From Betaproteobacteria bacterium (GTDB lineage: Bacteria > Pseudomonadota > Gammaproteobacteria > Burkholderiales > Burkholderiaceae_C): 43,097 nt of DNA. The DNA is taken from contig RGCL01000017.1 in assembly GCA_009919175.1 (NCBI GenBank), forward strand, positions 1 through 43,097, given 5' to 3'. Below the pieces are notes generated by a model. The model saw nothing but the letters and a program-made list of their open reading frames with translations, was not told the DNA's origin and ran no database searches. This document shows, piece after piece, positions 34,943-43,097 of this stretch. Position numbers and translations under genes: made by a program. Every line of letters starts with the position of its first letter. Positions within the stretch are counted from its first letter, which is position 1.

Positions 34943-35722
34943 TTAGCCCGAGGTGTGGGGGGATGAAGCCGAGGTGGCGCTGGCGCCGGGGTAGGCCTCG
35001 GGATCGAGCCGCTGCATCTCCGCTTCGATCCAGGCTTGCACGCGCAGCGTGATGGCCTCGGGGGTTTGTCCAGCCGTGTCGATGGGGGCACCGATGCTCA
35101 CCTCGACCACGCCGGGGCGCTTGAGCAGCGCGCGTCGCGGCCAGCACTTGGCGGAGGTGACCGCAATGGGAATGACCGGCACGCCCACCTCGATGGCCAG
35201 GCGCGCACCCCCCGATTTGTATTGACCGACTTGGCCACGCGGGATGCGCGTGCCCTCGGGAAACATGATGACCCAGGTGCCCTTGGCCAGCAGCTTGCGG
35301 CCACGCTCCACGACTTTTTGAAAGGCCTTGGCGCGCTGCGAGCGGTCGATGTGCACCATGTCGAGGCGGCCAATCGCCCACCCAAAAAACGGGATGGTCA
35401 GCAATTCTTTTTTGAACACATAGGCCAAGGGGTGGGGCATGATGACGGGCATCAAAAAGGTTTCGTAGGTGGACTGGTGCTTGACCAGGAGCACCGCAGG
35501 ATCCTCATGCCCCTTGGGCAGATGGGCCTGACCATGAATACGATAGCGAATGCCCAGCATCCAGCGCGCGCTGGCGATGCACAGCTTGAGCCAGGCAACG
35601 GCCACGCCATAGGCGCGCGACTTGCCGTTGGGCAAGAGGCTCACACCCAGCAGGATCAGGGCATAGGGCATCACGGTGATGCCCATGAGCAAAAGATGCA
35701 GCCAGGAGCGAAGCGCGCTCAT
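34943..35722 (-). CDS. plsC: 1-acyl-sn-glycerol-3-phosphate acyltransferase (PlsC family)
   Basis: The product is 259 residues with an N-terminal membrane helix (LHLLLMGITVMPYALILLGV) and the acyltransferase blocks. Block I is VKHQSTYETF, with His-X4-Glu instead of His-X4-Asp. Block III is MFPEGTRIPRG, and block IV is VPVIPIAVTS. It would place the second acyl chain on lysophosphatidic acid in the inner membrane. Its ATG overlaps the stop of the gmhB remnant by four bases, preserving the original operon junction. The HQST-x-ET variant of block I is, as far as I know, usual for this betaproteobacterial subgroup. Confidence 0.88.
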   Translation of the reverse strand: MSALRSWLHLLLMGITVMPYALILLGVSLLPNGKSRAYGVAVAWLKLCIASARWMLGIRYRIHGQAHLPKGHEDPAVLLVKHQSTYETFLMPVIMPHPLAYVFKKELLTIPFFGWAIGRLDMVHIDRSQRAKAFQKVVERGRKLLAKGTWVIMFPEGTRIPRGQVGQYKSGGARLAIEVGVPVIPIAVTSAKCWPRRALLKRPGVVEVSIGAPIDTAGQTPEAITLRVQAWIEAEMQRLDPEAYPGASATSASSPHTSG

Positions 35723-36014
35723 GGCGCATGGGCTCCGGACTTGAGGTGTTCGCGCGCCAAAAACCAGTCGGCAAAAGCCAGCAAGTCTTCGTGCACCCGC
35801 GTGTTGGCGGGGAAGTGCTCGGACAGAGGGCGATCGCGAGCCCCGACTGATTGGTCACCACCACCACATGCCAGCCTGCATGGTTGAGGCGTGCAATCGC
35901 ATGCAAGGCATTGGGATAGGGCGACCACTCGTCGGCTGACTTGACGTAGTCGTCACTGTCGATGTTGAGGGTGCCATCGCGGTCGACGATGACGAGCTTG
36001 GGGGTAGAGGCCAT
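35719..36014 (-). pseudogene. gmhB: gmhB remnant with an internal deletion and frameshift
   Basis: The first 58 codons read as heptose-bisphosphate 7-phosphatase: KLVIVDRDGTLN (motif I), DEWSPYPNALHAIARLNHAG, then VVVVTNQSGLA (motif II). After NQSGLA the frame changes and the reading resumes as FPANTRVHEDLLAFADWFLA, which looks like the normal C-terminus. About 90 residues are missing, including the zinc loop and motifs III and IV. Frames on the two sides differ, so no intact protein can be made; reading on in the first frame runs into plsC. The remnant C-terminus keeps the ATGA overlap with plsC, so the loss is internal to the gene. Confidence 0.82.
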
Positions 36015-36026
36015 CCCTGTCTCCGA

Positions 36027-38243
36027 TCAGGCCAGACGGGAAAGATCGGCCACACGGTTCATGGCCTCGTGCAAGGCCTTGAGCAGGCTCAGGCGGTTGA
36101 GTCGCACGGCGGCATCGTCGGCGTTGACCATGACGTCGTCAAAGAAAGCGTCGACGGGACCCCGCAAGGCGGCCAGGGTTTGCAGGCTGGCGGTGTAGTC
36201 GCCGGCTTGGAATTGCTGGCTGGCTTGGGGCACCAGGGTTTGCATGGTGGCGTGCAAGTGGCGTTCAGCTTCCTCATGGAACAAGGCGGTGTTGACCTGG
36301 GCCAAGGTGGTGGCCTGCTCGTCGGCTTTTTTGAGGATGTTGCCAATGCGCTTGTTGGCCGCGGCCAGGGCAGCGGCCTCGGGCAGCATGGCAAAGGCGC
36401 GCACGGCAGCGAGGCGATTGGGCACGTCGCTCAGGCGTTGCGGGCGCAAGGCCAGCACGGCTTCGACTTCCTGCGCGGAGTAGCCTTGATCGCGCAAGCT
36501 GCCCGCGAGGCGGTCGAAGATGAAGGACTGCACCGATTCGACGACGGCATCGGCCTTGAGGCCTTCGAGCACAGGCTTGGCCCAGGTGGCCGCTGCGGCG
36601 CTGGCCTGAGCTTGCTGGGTCAGGTTATGTTGGATGACCTGGATGGCCAATTGGATCAAGGCCCCCACATCCACGTGCAAGTCTTTTTCAATGAGCATGC
36701 GCATCACGCCCAGCGCATGGCGGCGCAGCGCAAACGGGTCTTTGTCACCCGTGGGCAGGTTGCCAATGCCAAACATGCCCACCAGGGTCTCGAGCTTGTC
36801 GGCCAAGGCCACGACCACGCCCACGGTGTTGCGGGGCAGTTCGTCGCCCGCGAAGCGGGGCTTGTAGTGGTCTTCGATGGCAGCGGCCACCTCGTTGCCC
36901 AAGCCATCGTGGCGGGCATAGTAGCCGCCCATGATGCCTTGGAGCTCGGGGAATTCGCCCACCATGTCGGTGAGCAAATCGGCTTTGGCCAGTTTTGCGG
37001 CGGTGTCCACGGCCTGGATAAAAGCAGGCTCTTGGCCTTGGGGCAACAAAGCGGCGATGCCTTTGGCCATGGCACGAACCCGCTCGGTGCGCTCGCCCTG
37101 CGTGCCCAGTTTGTTGTGAAAGACCACCTGATGCAGGCCTGGCACGCGCGAAGCGAGGGTCTTCTTGCGGTCTTGGTCGAAGAAGAACTTGGCATCGGCC
37201 AGGCGTGGGCGCACCACGCGCTCGTTGCCGCCAATGACCGCCGACGCATCGGCGGGGCTGATGTTGCTCACCACGAGGAACTGGTGGGTGAGCTTGCCGG
37301 ATGCGTCGAGCAAGGGAAAGTATTTCTGGTTGGCCTTCATCGTGAGGATGAGGCACTCCTGGGGCACATCGAGGAACTGCTTTTCAAATTCGCACACCAG
37401 GACGTTGGGGCGTTCCACCAGGGCGGTGACTTCGTCGAGCAAGGCATCGTCGTCGATGGGGCGAACGCCGCCGCCCACACGGGCTGCGGCGGCATGGAGT
37501 TGACGGACCATCTCGGCGCGACGCTGATCGAAGCCGGCGATCACTGAGCCTTCTTGAGCCAACTGGGCCTCGTAGTCATCTGCCTGACGGATGACCACGG
37601 GATCCACAGTGGCTTCGAATCGATGCCCATGGGTGATGCGGTCGGCTTTCAGACCCAAGGTCTGAATGGGCACCACCTGGTCGCCATGCAAAGCCACCAG
37701 GCGATGCGCGGGACGCACAAAGTGAACGCTGCTCCAGCCGGGCAACTCGCAATCGGTTTCGAGCTGATAGCTCATCACCTTGGGGATGGGCAATCGACTC
37801 AGAGCGGCATCCAGGGCGGTTTGCAAGCCGGTGGCGAGGCTCGCGCCTTTGACCATGCTGTCGTAATAGAGGGTCTCGGCCTTGCCGTCGCTTTGACGCT
37901 GGAGCTGCGGGACCACGCTGGCCACCTCGCTGGCGGCCACACCCAGTGCGGCGAGTTTTTTGATGAGTGCGGGCGTGGCCTGACCGCTGGCATCCAGCCC
38001 CACGCTCACGGGCATGAGCTTTTGCTGCACGGGCTTGTCTTGCGCCTGGGCTTGCACCCGCGTGATGTGCGCGCCCAGTCGGCGGGGCGAGGCAAAGGGG
38101 GTGATCGCCGAGTCCTTGGACAACAAGCCAGCGGCCTGAAGCTGATCGAACAAGGTGGAGGCAAAGGATTCGCCGAGTTTTTTCAAGGCCTTGGGGGGCA
38201 GTTCCTCGACAAAGAGTTCAACGAGGAGGCTGGGGGCATTCAT
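36027..38243 (-). CDS. glyS: Glycyl-tRNA synthetase beta subunit
   Basis: The product is 738 residues, close to the usual length for bacterial GlyS of the alpha2beta2 enzyme. The start LLVELFVEELPPKALKKL is the GlyS N-terminus, with LPIPKVMSYQ and FVRPAHRLVALHGDQVVPIQ further on. The DALR-type anticodon-binding C-terminal domain contains RPQRLSDVPNRLAAVRAF and FFDDVMVNADD. It recognises tRNA-Gly and completes the enzyme with glyQ. It starts 15 bases after the glyQ stop. No internal frameshift is seen. Confidence 0.97.
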   Translation of the reverse strand: MNAPSLLVELFVEELPPKALKKLGESFASTLFDQLQAAGLLSKDSAITPFASPRRLGAHITRVQAQAQDKPVQQKLMPVSVGLDASGQATPALIKKLAALGVAASEVASVVPQLQRQSDGKAETLYYDSMVKGASLATGLQTALDAALSRLPIPKVMSYQLETDCELPGWSSVHFVRPAHRLVALHGDQVVPIQTLGLKADRITHGHRFEATVDPVVIRQADDYEAQLAQEGSVIAGFDQRRAEMVRQLHAAAARVGGGVRPIDDDALLDEVTALVERPNVLVCEFEKQFLDVPQECLILTMKANQKYFPLLDASGKLTHQFLVVSNISPADASAVIGGNERVVRPRLADAKFFFDQDRKKTLASRVPGLHQVVFHNKLGTQGERTERVRAMAKGIAALLPQGQEPAFIQAVDTAAKLAKADLLTDMVGEFPELQGIMGGYYARHDGLGNEVAAAIEDHYKPRFAGDELPRNTVGVVVALADKLETLVGMFGIGNLPTGDKDPFALRRHALGVMRMLIEKDLHVDVGALIQLAIQVIQHNLTQQAQASAAAATWAKPVLEGLKADAVVESVQSFIFDRLAGSLRDQGYSAQEVEAVLALRPQRLSDVPNRLAAVRAFAMLPEAAALAAANKRIGNILKKADEQATTLAQVNTALFHEEAERHLHATMQTLVPQASQQFQAGDYTASLQTLAALRGPVDAFFDDVMVNADDAAVRLNRLSLLKALHEAMNRVADLSRLA

Positions 38244-38258
38244 GTGGGCGTCCTCTGC

Positions 38259-39164
38259 TTAAGCGGCTTGGCGTTCGATTTGAGCCACCCATTCGCGAGG
38301 GGCCATCGGGAAGCCCAGGCGGGCACGACTGTCGTAGTAGCTCTGGGCGACGCTGCGCGCGAGGTTGCGGATGCGGCCAATGTAGGCCGCGCGCTCGGTC
38401 ACGCTGATGGCGCCGCGCGCATCGAGCAAGTTGAAGGTGTGGGCTGCCTTGAGCACTTGCTCATAGGCGGGCAACGCCAGCTGTTGCTCCATGAGGTACT
38501 TGGCCTGTTTTTCGTGGGCGCTGAAGGCTTGGAACAAGAACTCGGTGTCGCTGTGCTCGAAGTTGTAGGCCGATTGCTCTTTTTCGTTTTGCAAATAGAC
38601 GTCGCCATAACTCAGGCCTTCGGTCCAGACCAGGTCATAGACGTTGTCCACACCTTGCAAATACATGGCCAGGCGCTCCAGGCCATAGGTGATCTCGCCC
38701 GTGATGGGTTTGCAATCGATGCCGCCGACTTGCTGGAAGTAGGTGAACTGGGTCACCTCCATGCCATTGAGCCAAACCTCCCAGCCCAAGCCCCATGCGC
38801 CCAGCGTTGGGTTTTCCCAATCGTCTTCCACAAAGCGGATGTCGTTTTTCTTCAGATCAAAACCCAAGGCTTGGAGGGAGCCCAAATACAAATCCAGGAT
38901 GTTGGAGGGCGCAGGTTTGAGCACCACCTGGTATTGATAGTAGTGCTGGAGCCGGTTGGGGTTCTCGCCGTAGCGACCGTCTTTGGGGCGGCGGCTGGGT
39001 TGAACATAGGCGGCCTTCCAGGGCTCCGGACCGATGGCACGCAAAAACGTGGCGGTGTGGCTGGTTCCGGCGCCGACTTCCATGTCGTAGGGCTGCAAGA
39101 GCGCGCAGCCTTGCTTGTCCCAGTAGGTCTGCAATTGAAGAATGATTTGTTGAAAGGTCAACAT
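38259..39164 (-). CDS. glyQ: Glycyl-tRNA synthetase alpha subunit
   Basis: The product is 301 residues, the family norm, starting [20 protein letters not shown]. Class II core motifs are seen in [38 protein letters not shown] and [16 protein letters not shown]. It catalyses glycine activation and charging together with glyS. ATG 39164 matches the family N-terminus; the frame stays open 66 codons upstream, but that part is Cys/Arg-rich and unlike any GlyQ. The 61 bases to lnt must hold the promoter, though no clear -35/-10 was found. Confidence 0.97.
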   Translation of the reverse strand: MLTFQQIILQLQTYWDKQGCALLQPYDMEVGAGTSHTATFLRAIGPEPWKAAYVQPSRRPKDGRYGENPNRLQHYYQYQVVLKPAPSNILDLYLGSLQALGFDLKKNDIRFVEDDWENPTLGAWGLGWEVWLNGMEVTQFTYFQQVGGIDCKPITGEITYGLERLAMYLQGVDNVYDLVWTEGLSYGDVYLQNEKEQSAYNFEHSDTEFLFQAFSAHEKQAKYLMEQQLALPAYEQVLKAAHTFNLLDARGAISVTERAAYIGRIRNLARSVAQSYYDSRARLGFPMAPREWVAQIERQAA

Positions 39165-39225
39165 GGGTGCCGTCCAGCCGTTGGTGCAACAGGCCATTTT
39201 AAGGTTTGAACCTGGTCCTTTCGCC

Positions 39226-40737
39226 TCATTCCGGGCTGGGTATTTTTGCCCTTGTGAACAGCAGCCCCGAGAGGAACAAACCCACCGCAGCCAAGATCCA
39301 CAAAGGCATGTGGCCCCATCGCCCTGCCCACTGGGCATAGAGGGTTGGCGGCTCGTCCACACCCCTGTAGTCCAGGGTCATGCTGGCCCTTTGCGACTTG
39401 GGCAGCCGGCCGGTGACCTGGCCCGTGTCGTCGATCACCGCCGACCAACCGGTGTTGGTGGCCATGAGCATGGGGCGACGCAATTCAAGCGCACGCATGC
39501 GGCCGATGATGAGGTGCTGGTCCAGCGCCTTGCCGTCTCCAAACCACGCCAGGTTGCTGATGTTGACCAAGGCCGTGGGGTGCGATGCATTGGCCTGGAA
39601 GAGTTTGGCCATTTCTTCACCAAACAAGTCTTCATAACAAATACCCAAGGCATAGACATGCTGGCGATGCACAAAAGGATTGCGGGTGCCCTGTCCTTCG
39701 GTGAAGTTGGAATAGGGGATGTTGAGCCACTGGTTGATCCAGCTCAGAGCGGGCGGTGTGAATTCACCAAACGGCACCAGGTGCTGCTTGTGATAGGCCA
39801 GGACTTGTCCCCCCATCCAGCCCCATGCGGCATTGGCATAGTCTTCGCCTTTTTGTTCCATGGTGCCAATGATCACGGCCTGTTGAGGCGACTTTGGAAT
39901 GCCCGATTGAGCCAAGGTGTCCTTGAAAGCCTCTCGGCTGCTGATCTGCGCCAATGCGGTTTCGGGAGCGAGGATGAGGTCAGCGCTGCTGGTTTGCATC
40001 TGCTGGAGGTACCACTGCGCCTCTTCTTTCCCGCCGTCCTGGAATTTCTTGATGGGGTCGACATTGGCCTGCAGCAGCGTGACGGTTTGCGCGAGGTCGC
40101 TGGAGCCCAGACTTGTGAGTGCGGGAGACCAGGCCAGACCCAGGGGGAGGAGAAGATGGGTCAGCGCCTGGTACGACCAGCTGGCGTTGGCACGAAGGCG
40201 TGAGACGGCCATCAGAGCGGCCAAGCCTGCGCTCAGGGCAGAGATGCCCATGACGCCCACATAGGGCGCGGTGATTTTGAGCAGGCCGTCCGTGTGGGCA
40301 TAGCCCGGACTGCCCCAGGGGAAACCGGTGAACCAGGTGGCTCGCGCCAATTCGGCCAGTGTCCAGGCGCAGGCCAGGGACAAGGCTTGCCCCATCCATG
40401 AAGCCTGATGCGTGATGCGTTTGGCCATGCAGATGGCCAAGGCGTGATACATGGCCAAGCCCCCGCTGAGCAACAACACCGCCAGCCAGGCCATGGGGGC
40501 CGGCATGCCACCGTAGCGGGATAGAGAGATGTGGATCCACTCCACACTGAGCAGCAGCCAGGTTGCCGTGAACAGCCAAGTGCCCAGGGCCAGGGACTTC
40601 AGGTTGCGCGACTTGAGTGCAAACGACATCAATACACTCAGGCTCAGGCATTGCAAACCTGCCGCCCATCCCGAGGCCCAGCCGCTCACACTCAGGGCTT
40701 GCAAATAAGCGGCCAGGATCAGGAGCAAGGCGCTCAA
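39226..40737 (-). CDS. lnt: Apolipoprotein N-acyltransferase
   Basis: The product is 503 residues: an N-terminal membrane part with six or so helices, then a periplasmic nitrilase-like domain and a final membrane helix ([18 protein letters not shown]). The catalytic triad is visible as the Glu of ILAPETAL, a Lys in the middle of the domain and the Cys of [11 protein letters not shown]. It N-acylates the lipid-modified cysteine of lipoproteins, among which the secretin of this window would count. The start is TTG 40737, which overlaps the corC stop; an in-frame stop lies four codons upstream, so no earlier start exists. Confidence 0.94.
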   Translation of the reverse strand: MSALLLILAAYLQALSVSGWASGWAAGLQCLSLSVLMSFALKSRNLKSLALGTWLFTATWLLLSVEWIHISLSRYGGMPAPMAWLAVLLLSGGLAMYHALAICMAKRITHQASWMGQALSLACAWTLAELARATWFTGFPWGSPGYAHTDGLLKITAPYVGVMGISALSAGLAALMAVSRLRANASWSYQALTHLLLPLGLAWSPALTSLGSSDLAQTVTLLQANVDPIKKFQDGGKEEAQWYLQQMQTSSADLILAPETALAQISSREAFKDTLAQSGIPKSPQQAVIIGTMEQKGEDYANAAWGWMGGQVLAYHKQHLVPFGEFTPPALSWINQWLNIPYSNFTEGQGTRNPFVHRQHVYALGICYEDLFGEEMAKLFQANASHPTALVNISNLAWFGDGKALDQHLIIGRMRALELRRPMLMATNTGWSAVIDDTGQVTGRLPKSQRASMTLDYRGVDEPPTLYAQWAGRWGHMPLWILAAVGLFLSGLLFTRAKIPSPE

Positions 40738-41660
40738 GGATGTCCCTCAGAGGGAGCTCCTGCGGATGGCGTCCAGCCGATTTTCTTGACCCTGAACCAG
40801 GTCACAGCCCCTCCACGCACATGCAGCACGGTGAATTGCAGTCCTTGGAGCACATGGGACTCGCCCTTCATGGGCACGTGCCCGATGGCGTGGGAGATGA
40901 GGCCTCCAATGGTGTCAAAGCGCTCTTCGTCCAGGATGTTGGGCAGTTGCACGTCGAAGTGGTGGTTGATCACCTCGATGTCTGCACGGCCTGACACGCG
41001 GTAGGAGTTGTCTGAAAAGCTGAAGATGTCGGTTTGTTGCTCTTCCTTGTCGAATTCATCTTCAATCTCACCCACGATTTCTTCGAGCACATCTTCGAGC
41101 GTGACCAACCCGCCCACTCGGCCAAACTCATCCACCAGGATGGCCATGTGGGTGCGGGTCTTTCTGAACTCCCTGAGCAAATCGATGAGCCGTTTGCTTT
41201 CGGGCAGGAACATGGCCGGCCTGACCAAGGCTTTCATGCTCAATTCAGGGGTTCGCTGTAGCTTGAGGATGTCCTTGGCGTGCAGCAAGCCAACGATGTT
41301 TTCCTTGCTGCCCTCGTAGACCGGGTATCTGGAATGGCCCACTTCAATCAGGATGGCAAAGCATTCATCCATGCTGGCGTCCATGGCAATGAGCTGCATT
41401 TTGGGAGCCGCCACCATCACATCGCTGGCGGTGAGGTTGGTGATGCCCAGCACCCCATCGATCATTTTCCGGCTGTCGGTGTCGATCAATCTCTTTTTGA
41501 GCGAGGCGTCCAGCACTCGCCTCAGATCGCTCAGTTGCCCAGGCTGATAGCGCCAATCCTTGAGTGCATTGATGATGCCGTCCAATAGGGATGGCTTGGC
41601 GGGTCGATGTCTATGGGTGTCCACAGTCGCTGCGGTGATCCGCAAAAGTTGAACATGCAT
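40734..41660 (-). CDS. corC: CorC-family CBS-domain membrane-associated protein
   Basis: The product is 308 residues, typical of CorC: an N-terminal helical segment, two CBS domains (around NLTASDVMVAAPKMQLIAM and RTHMAILVDEFGRVGGLVTL), and a C-terminal CorC_HlyC domain from EDVLEEIVGEIEDEF through to FRVKKIG. It has no membrane helices and has been linked to magnesium and cobalt efflux. In many proteobacteria corC precedes lnt, as here, with overlap. The usual upstream partners ybeY and phoH are not next to it; an MBL-fold gene diverges with only 14 bases between the starts. Confidence 0.92.
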   Translation of the reverse strand: MHVQLLRITAATVDTHRHRPAKPSLLDGIINALKDWRYQPGQLSDLRRVLDASLKKRLIDTDSRKMIDGVLGITNLTASDVMVAAPKMQLIAMDASMDECFAILIEVGHSRYPVYEGSKENIVGLLHAKDILKLQRTPELSMKALVRPAMFLPESKRLIDLLREFRKTRTHMAILVDEFGRVGGLVTLEDVLEEIVGEIEDEFDKEEQQTDIFSFSDNSYRVSGRADIEVINHHFDVQLPNILDEERFDTIGGLISHAIGHVPMKGESHVLQGLQFTVLHVRGGAVTWFRVKKIGWTPSAGAPSEGHP

Positions 41661-41674
41661 TTAATATACGCTGA

Positions 41675-42628
41675 ATGAGTACCTCTAATGCCATGACAAG
41701 CGATACCGGGGCGGCCCTTCCCTCTGATCTTTTGCTGTTTGAGCGCGGCTGGCTTTCTTCCAACGGAATCATGTTCCGAGAGGGAGAGCGGGCTTGCCTG
41801 GTCGATACGGGCTACTCGTCTCACGCTCAACAGACGCTTGAACTCGTGAACGCGGCGCTCGGTGATCAATTCACCTTAACGCAGGTGCTCAATACACACC
41901 TGCACAGCGACCATTGTGGTGGTAACGCCTTGTTGGTCGAACATCATCCCCATGCGACCATTCATGTGCCTGAGCTTTATGCGCCAGCGGTTTCCAATTG
42001 GGATGCGCATGCCCTGAGTCACCAGCCCACCGGTCAGGTGTGCCCCTCTTTCAAACTGGATGGCGTTCTTCAGGCGGGGCAGGTGTTTCAATTTGGTCAT
42101 CGCTCCTGGCAAATCATTCATGCACCAGGACATGACGACTGGGCTGTGATGCTTTTTTGCGCAGATGATGGCATTTTGATTTCTGGTGACGCGTTGTGGG
42201 GTAATGGTTTTGGGGTTGTTTTCCCTGCCATTTATTCGGATTCCGGCTTTGAGCGTGTAGGTCAAACGCTGGATGTGATTGATGCATTGAAACCTTCACT
42301 GGTGATTCCAGGCCATGGCAAGGCCTTCACCCATGTGGGGGCCGCCATGGACAAGGCCAGATCTCGTTTGTCTTATTTTTTAGGCTCGCCCACCGCTCAC
42401 GCCACTCATGCGGCAAAAGTCTTGATCAAATTCAAATTACTGGAATGGCAAGAAATTGAATTACCTGTGTTCCAGGGCTGGTGTGAAGCCAATGTTTATC
42501 TGAATCAACTCCACCAAAAGCATTTTCATCCGCAGACTTATTCGACCTGGTTGGACGCTCTGATCGAAGGCATGGTTGATGCCAAAGTGTGTCGAATCGC
42601 CGGTGAGCAACTGATCAACCAAAACTGA
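41675..42628 (+). CDS. Metallo-beta-lactamase-fold hydrolase
   Basis: The product is 317 residues with NTHLHSDHCGGN as the first metal motif, HAPGHDDWAVMLFCADDGIL and ISGDALWGNGFG as later ligands, then PGHGKAF. It resembles the glyoxalase II-like MBL family but has a longer C-terminal helical domain (about 220-317). Compared with its neighbours the second half is visibly richer in AT (for example around 42130-42250), which may indicate different origin or weaker selection. The substrate is unknown. ATG 41675 is 14 bases from the divergent corC start. It ends just before the terminator of the ribosomal RNA operon. Confidence 0.87.
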   Translation: MSTSNAMTSDTGAALPSDLLLFERGWLSSNGIMFREGERACLVDTGYSSHAQQTLELVNAALGDQFTLTQVLNTHLHSDHCGGNALLVEHHPHATIHVPELYAPAVSNWDAHALSHQPTGQVCPSFKLDGVLQAGQVFQFGHRSWQIIHAPGHDDWAVMLFCADDGILISGDALWGNGFGVVFPAIYSDSGFERVGQTLDVIDALKPSLVIPGHGKAFTHVGAAMDKARSRLSYFLGSPTAHATHAAKVLIKFKLLEWQEIELPVFQGWCEANVYLNQLHQKHFHPQTYSTWLDALIEGMVDAKVCRIAGEQLINQN

Positions 42629-42640
42629 GCAATAAAAGGA

Positions 42641-42670
42641 AAACGCCCACCTTTTTAGGGGTGGGCGTTT
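42641..42670. terminator. Intrinsic terminator between the MBL gene and the rRNA operon
   Basis: AAACGCCCACC (42641-42651) and GGTGGGCGTTT (42660-42670) form an 11-base-pair stem with an eight-base loop. On the minus strand it is followed by TTTTCCTTTTATT, which fits the end of the leftward rRNA operon. In the plus direction the T-run is short, so the stop for the MBL gene may be weaker. Confidence 0.88.
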
Positions 42671-42680
42671 CGGATAAAAG

Positions 42681-42794
42681 CCTGACGATGTCCTACTTTC
42701 ACACGGGCATCCGCACTATCATCGGCGCTGAAGCGTTTCACTGTCCTGTTCGGGATGGGAAGGAGTGGTACCACCTCGCTATGGTCATCAGGCA
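42681..42794 (-). rRNA. rrf: 5S ribosomal RNA
   Basis: The reverse complement starts TGCCTGATGACCATAGCGAG and contains the loop B/C block CCATCCCGAACAGGACAGTG, then AAACGCTTCAGCGCCGATGA, and ends CATCGTCAGG, pairing with the 5' end. Length is about 114 bases. It lies downstream of the 23S gene in the normal order. The ends are set by the terminal stem and may be off by one or two bases. Confidence 0.95.
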
Positions 42795-42894
42795 TAACTG
42801 GTCACTGTCCAGACAAAGTCTAAACAGTAAATTCAAAGAGTGAATCAGATTTTTGATGCGTCGCTCGGCACAAATACTTTGATTGACTCAAAGT

Positions 42895-43097
42895 TATAGG
42901 GTCAAGCCGCACGAGCAATTAGTACTGGTTAGCTTAACGCATTACTGCGCTTCCACACCCAGCCTATCAACGTCCTGGTCTAGAACGACTCTTTAGGGGG
43001 CTCAAGGCCCCGGCAGATCTAATCTTGGAACGAGTTTCCCGCTTAGATGCTTTCAGCGGTTATCTCTTCCACACTTAGCTACTCGGCAATGCCACTG
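42895..43097 (-). rRNA. rrl: 23S ribosomal RNA, 3' end (partial)
   Basis: The reverse complement carries the conserved 3' region of 23S rRNA, including GTTGATAGGCTGGGTGTGGA, then AGCTAACCAGTACTAATTGC and finally GGCTTGACC. The gene is cut by the right edge of the window, so only about 200 bases are present. The 100 bases between it and 5S hold no tRNA. The exact 3' end (about 42895) is estimated from the family pattern. Confidence 0.93.

Noticed and set aside
35505-36014. A 169-residue hybrid protein starting at gmhB and reading into plsC
   Set aside because: After motif II the residues no longer match any phosphatase, and the second half is the wrong frame of plsC. It is better described as a pseudogene.
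36069-39209. Two long plus-strand frames opposite glyS and glyQ
   Set aside because: Both are shadows of well-conserved synthetase genes; neither has a ribosome binding site or known motifs.
39165-39362. An N-terminal extension of glyQ
   Set aside because: The frame is open for 66 more codons, but the residues are unlike any GlyQ and the family N-terminus MLTFQQII begins exactly at ATG 39164.
42795-42894. A possible tRNA between 23S and 5S rRNA
   Set aside because: The 100-base spacer shows no cloverleaf, T-loop (GGTTCGA) or CCA end on either strand.

Overview
The window reads as a chromosomal segment of a betaproteobacterium of the order Burkholderiales, most likely family Comamonadaceae. 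The grounds are a high-GC coding style, a VC_2705-type sodium/solute symporter with a long helical insertion, a liu-type leucine-degradation gene set, the glyQ-glyS-gmhB-plsC-metallopeptidase string, the corC-lnt pair, and the rRNA sequence. This is inference from protein resemblance, not from a computed phylogeny. I see no insertion sequence, prophage, tRNA or CRISPR array, and no stretch over 300 bases lacks a gene.

Layout. (1) 1-3330: end of an unknown membrane protein, a TPR protein, and a DUF4212/symporter pair closed by a strong bidirectional terminator. (2) 3346-9682, leftward: leucine degradation genes liuB, liuC, liuD and liuE, followed by a DUF1289 protein and a DsbA-fold isomerase; an AraC-type regulator diverges from liuB. 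(3) 10890-12228: a glutathione S-transferase and a HAD phosphatase. (4) 12335-26485, rightward: fourteen closely packed genes for an MSHA-like type IV pilus or type II secretion-like machine. It has a prepilin, secretin lipoprotein, TPR protein, assembly ATPase, platform protein, three alignment-complex-like proteins and two further pseudopilin-like proteins. It then continues into an ABC-2 permease, a membrane-anchored helical protein, an ABC ATPase and a PilT-like ATPase. (5) 26521-34077: a TRIC/UPF0126 channel, then a leftward acyl-CoA catabolic operon (LiuR-like MerR regulator, thioesterase, isovaleryl-CoA dehydrogenase, beta-carbonic anhydrase, thiolase, short-chain dehydrogenase, acyl-CoA dehydrogenase) and a divergent metallo-beta-lactamase-fold protein. 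(6) 34046-41660, leftward: metallopeptidase, acyltransferase, a broken gmhB, glyS, glyQ, lnt and corC. (7) 41675-43097: a metallo-beta-lactamase-fold hydrolase, a terminator, 5S rRNA and the 3' end of 23S rRNA.

How the parts fit. Isovaleryl-CoA dehydrogenase (liuA) in region 5 feeds methylcrotonyl-CoA carboxylase, methylglutaconyl-CoA hydratase and HMG-CoA lyase in region 2. The thiolase and carbonic anhydrase of region 5 plausibly handle acetoacetyl-CoA and supply bicarbonate. A perfect LiuR-like palindrome sits between liuR and the divergent gene.

The most interesting object is the pilus/secretion operon. It ends in an ABC-transporter module like the one Myxococcus needs for its type IV pili. 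It also carries a PilT whose Walker A Ser/Thr is cysteine, and a pseudopilin-like protein without a prepilin leader. Other points worth checking are an EF-hand-like loop in the symporter and a gmhB gene that has lost its middle third.
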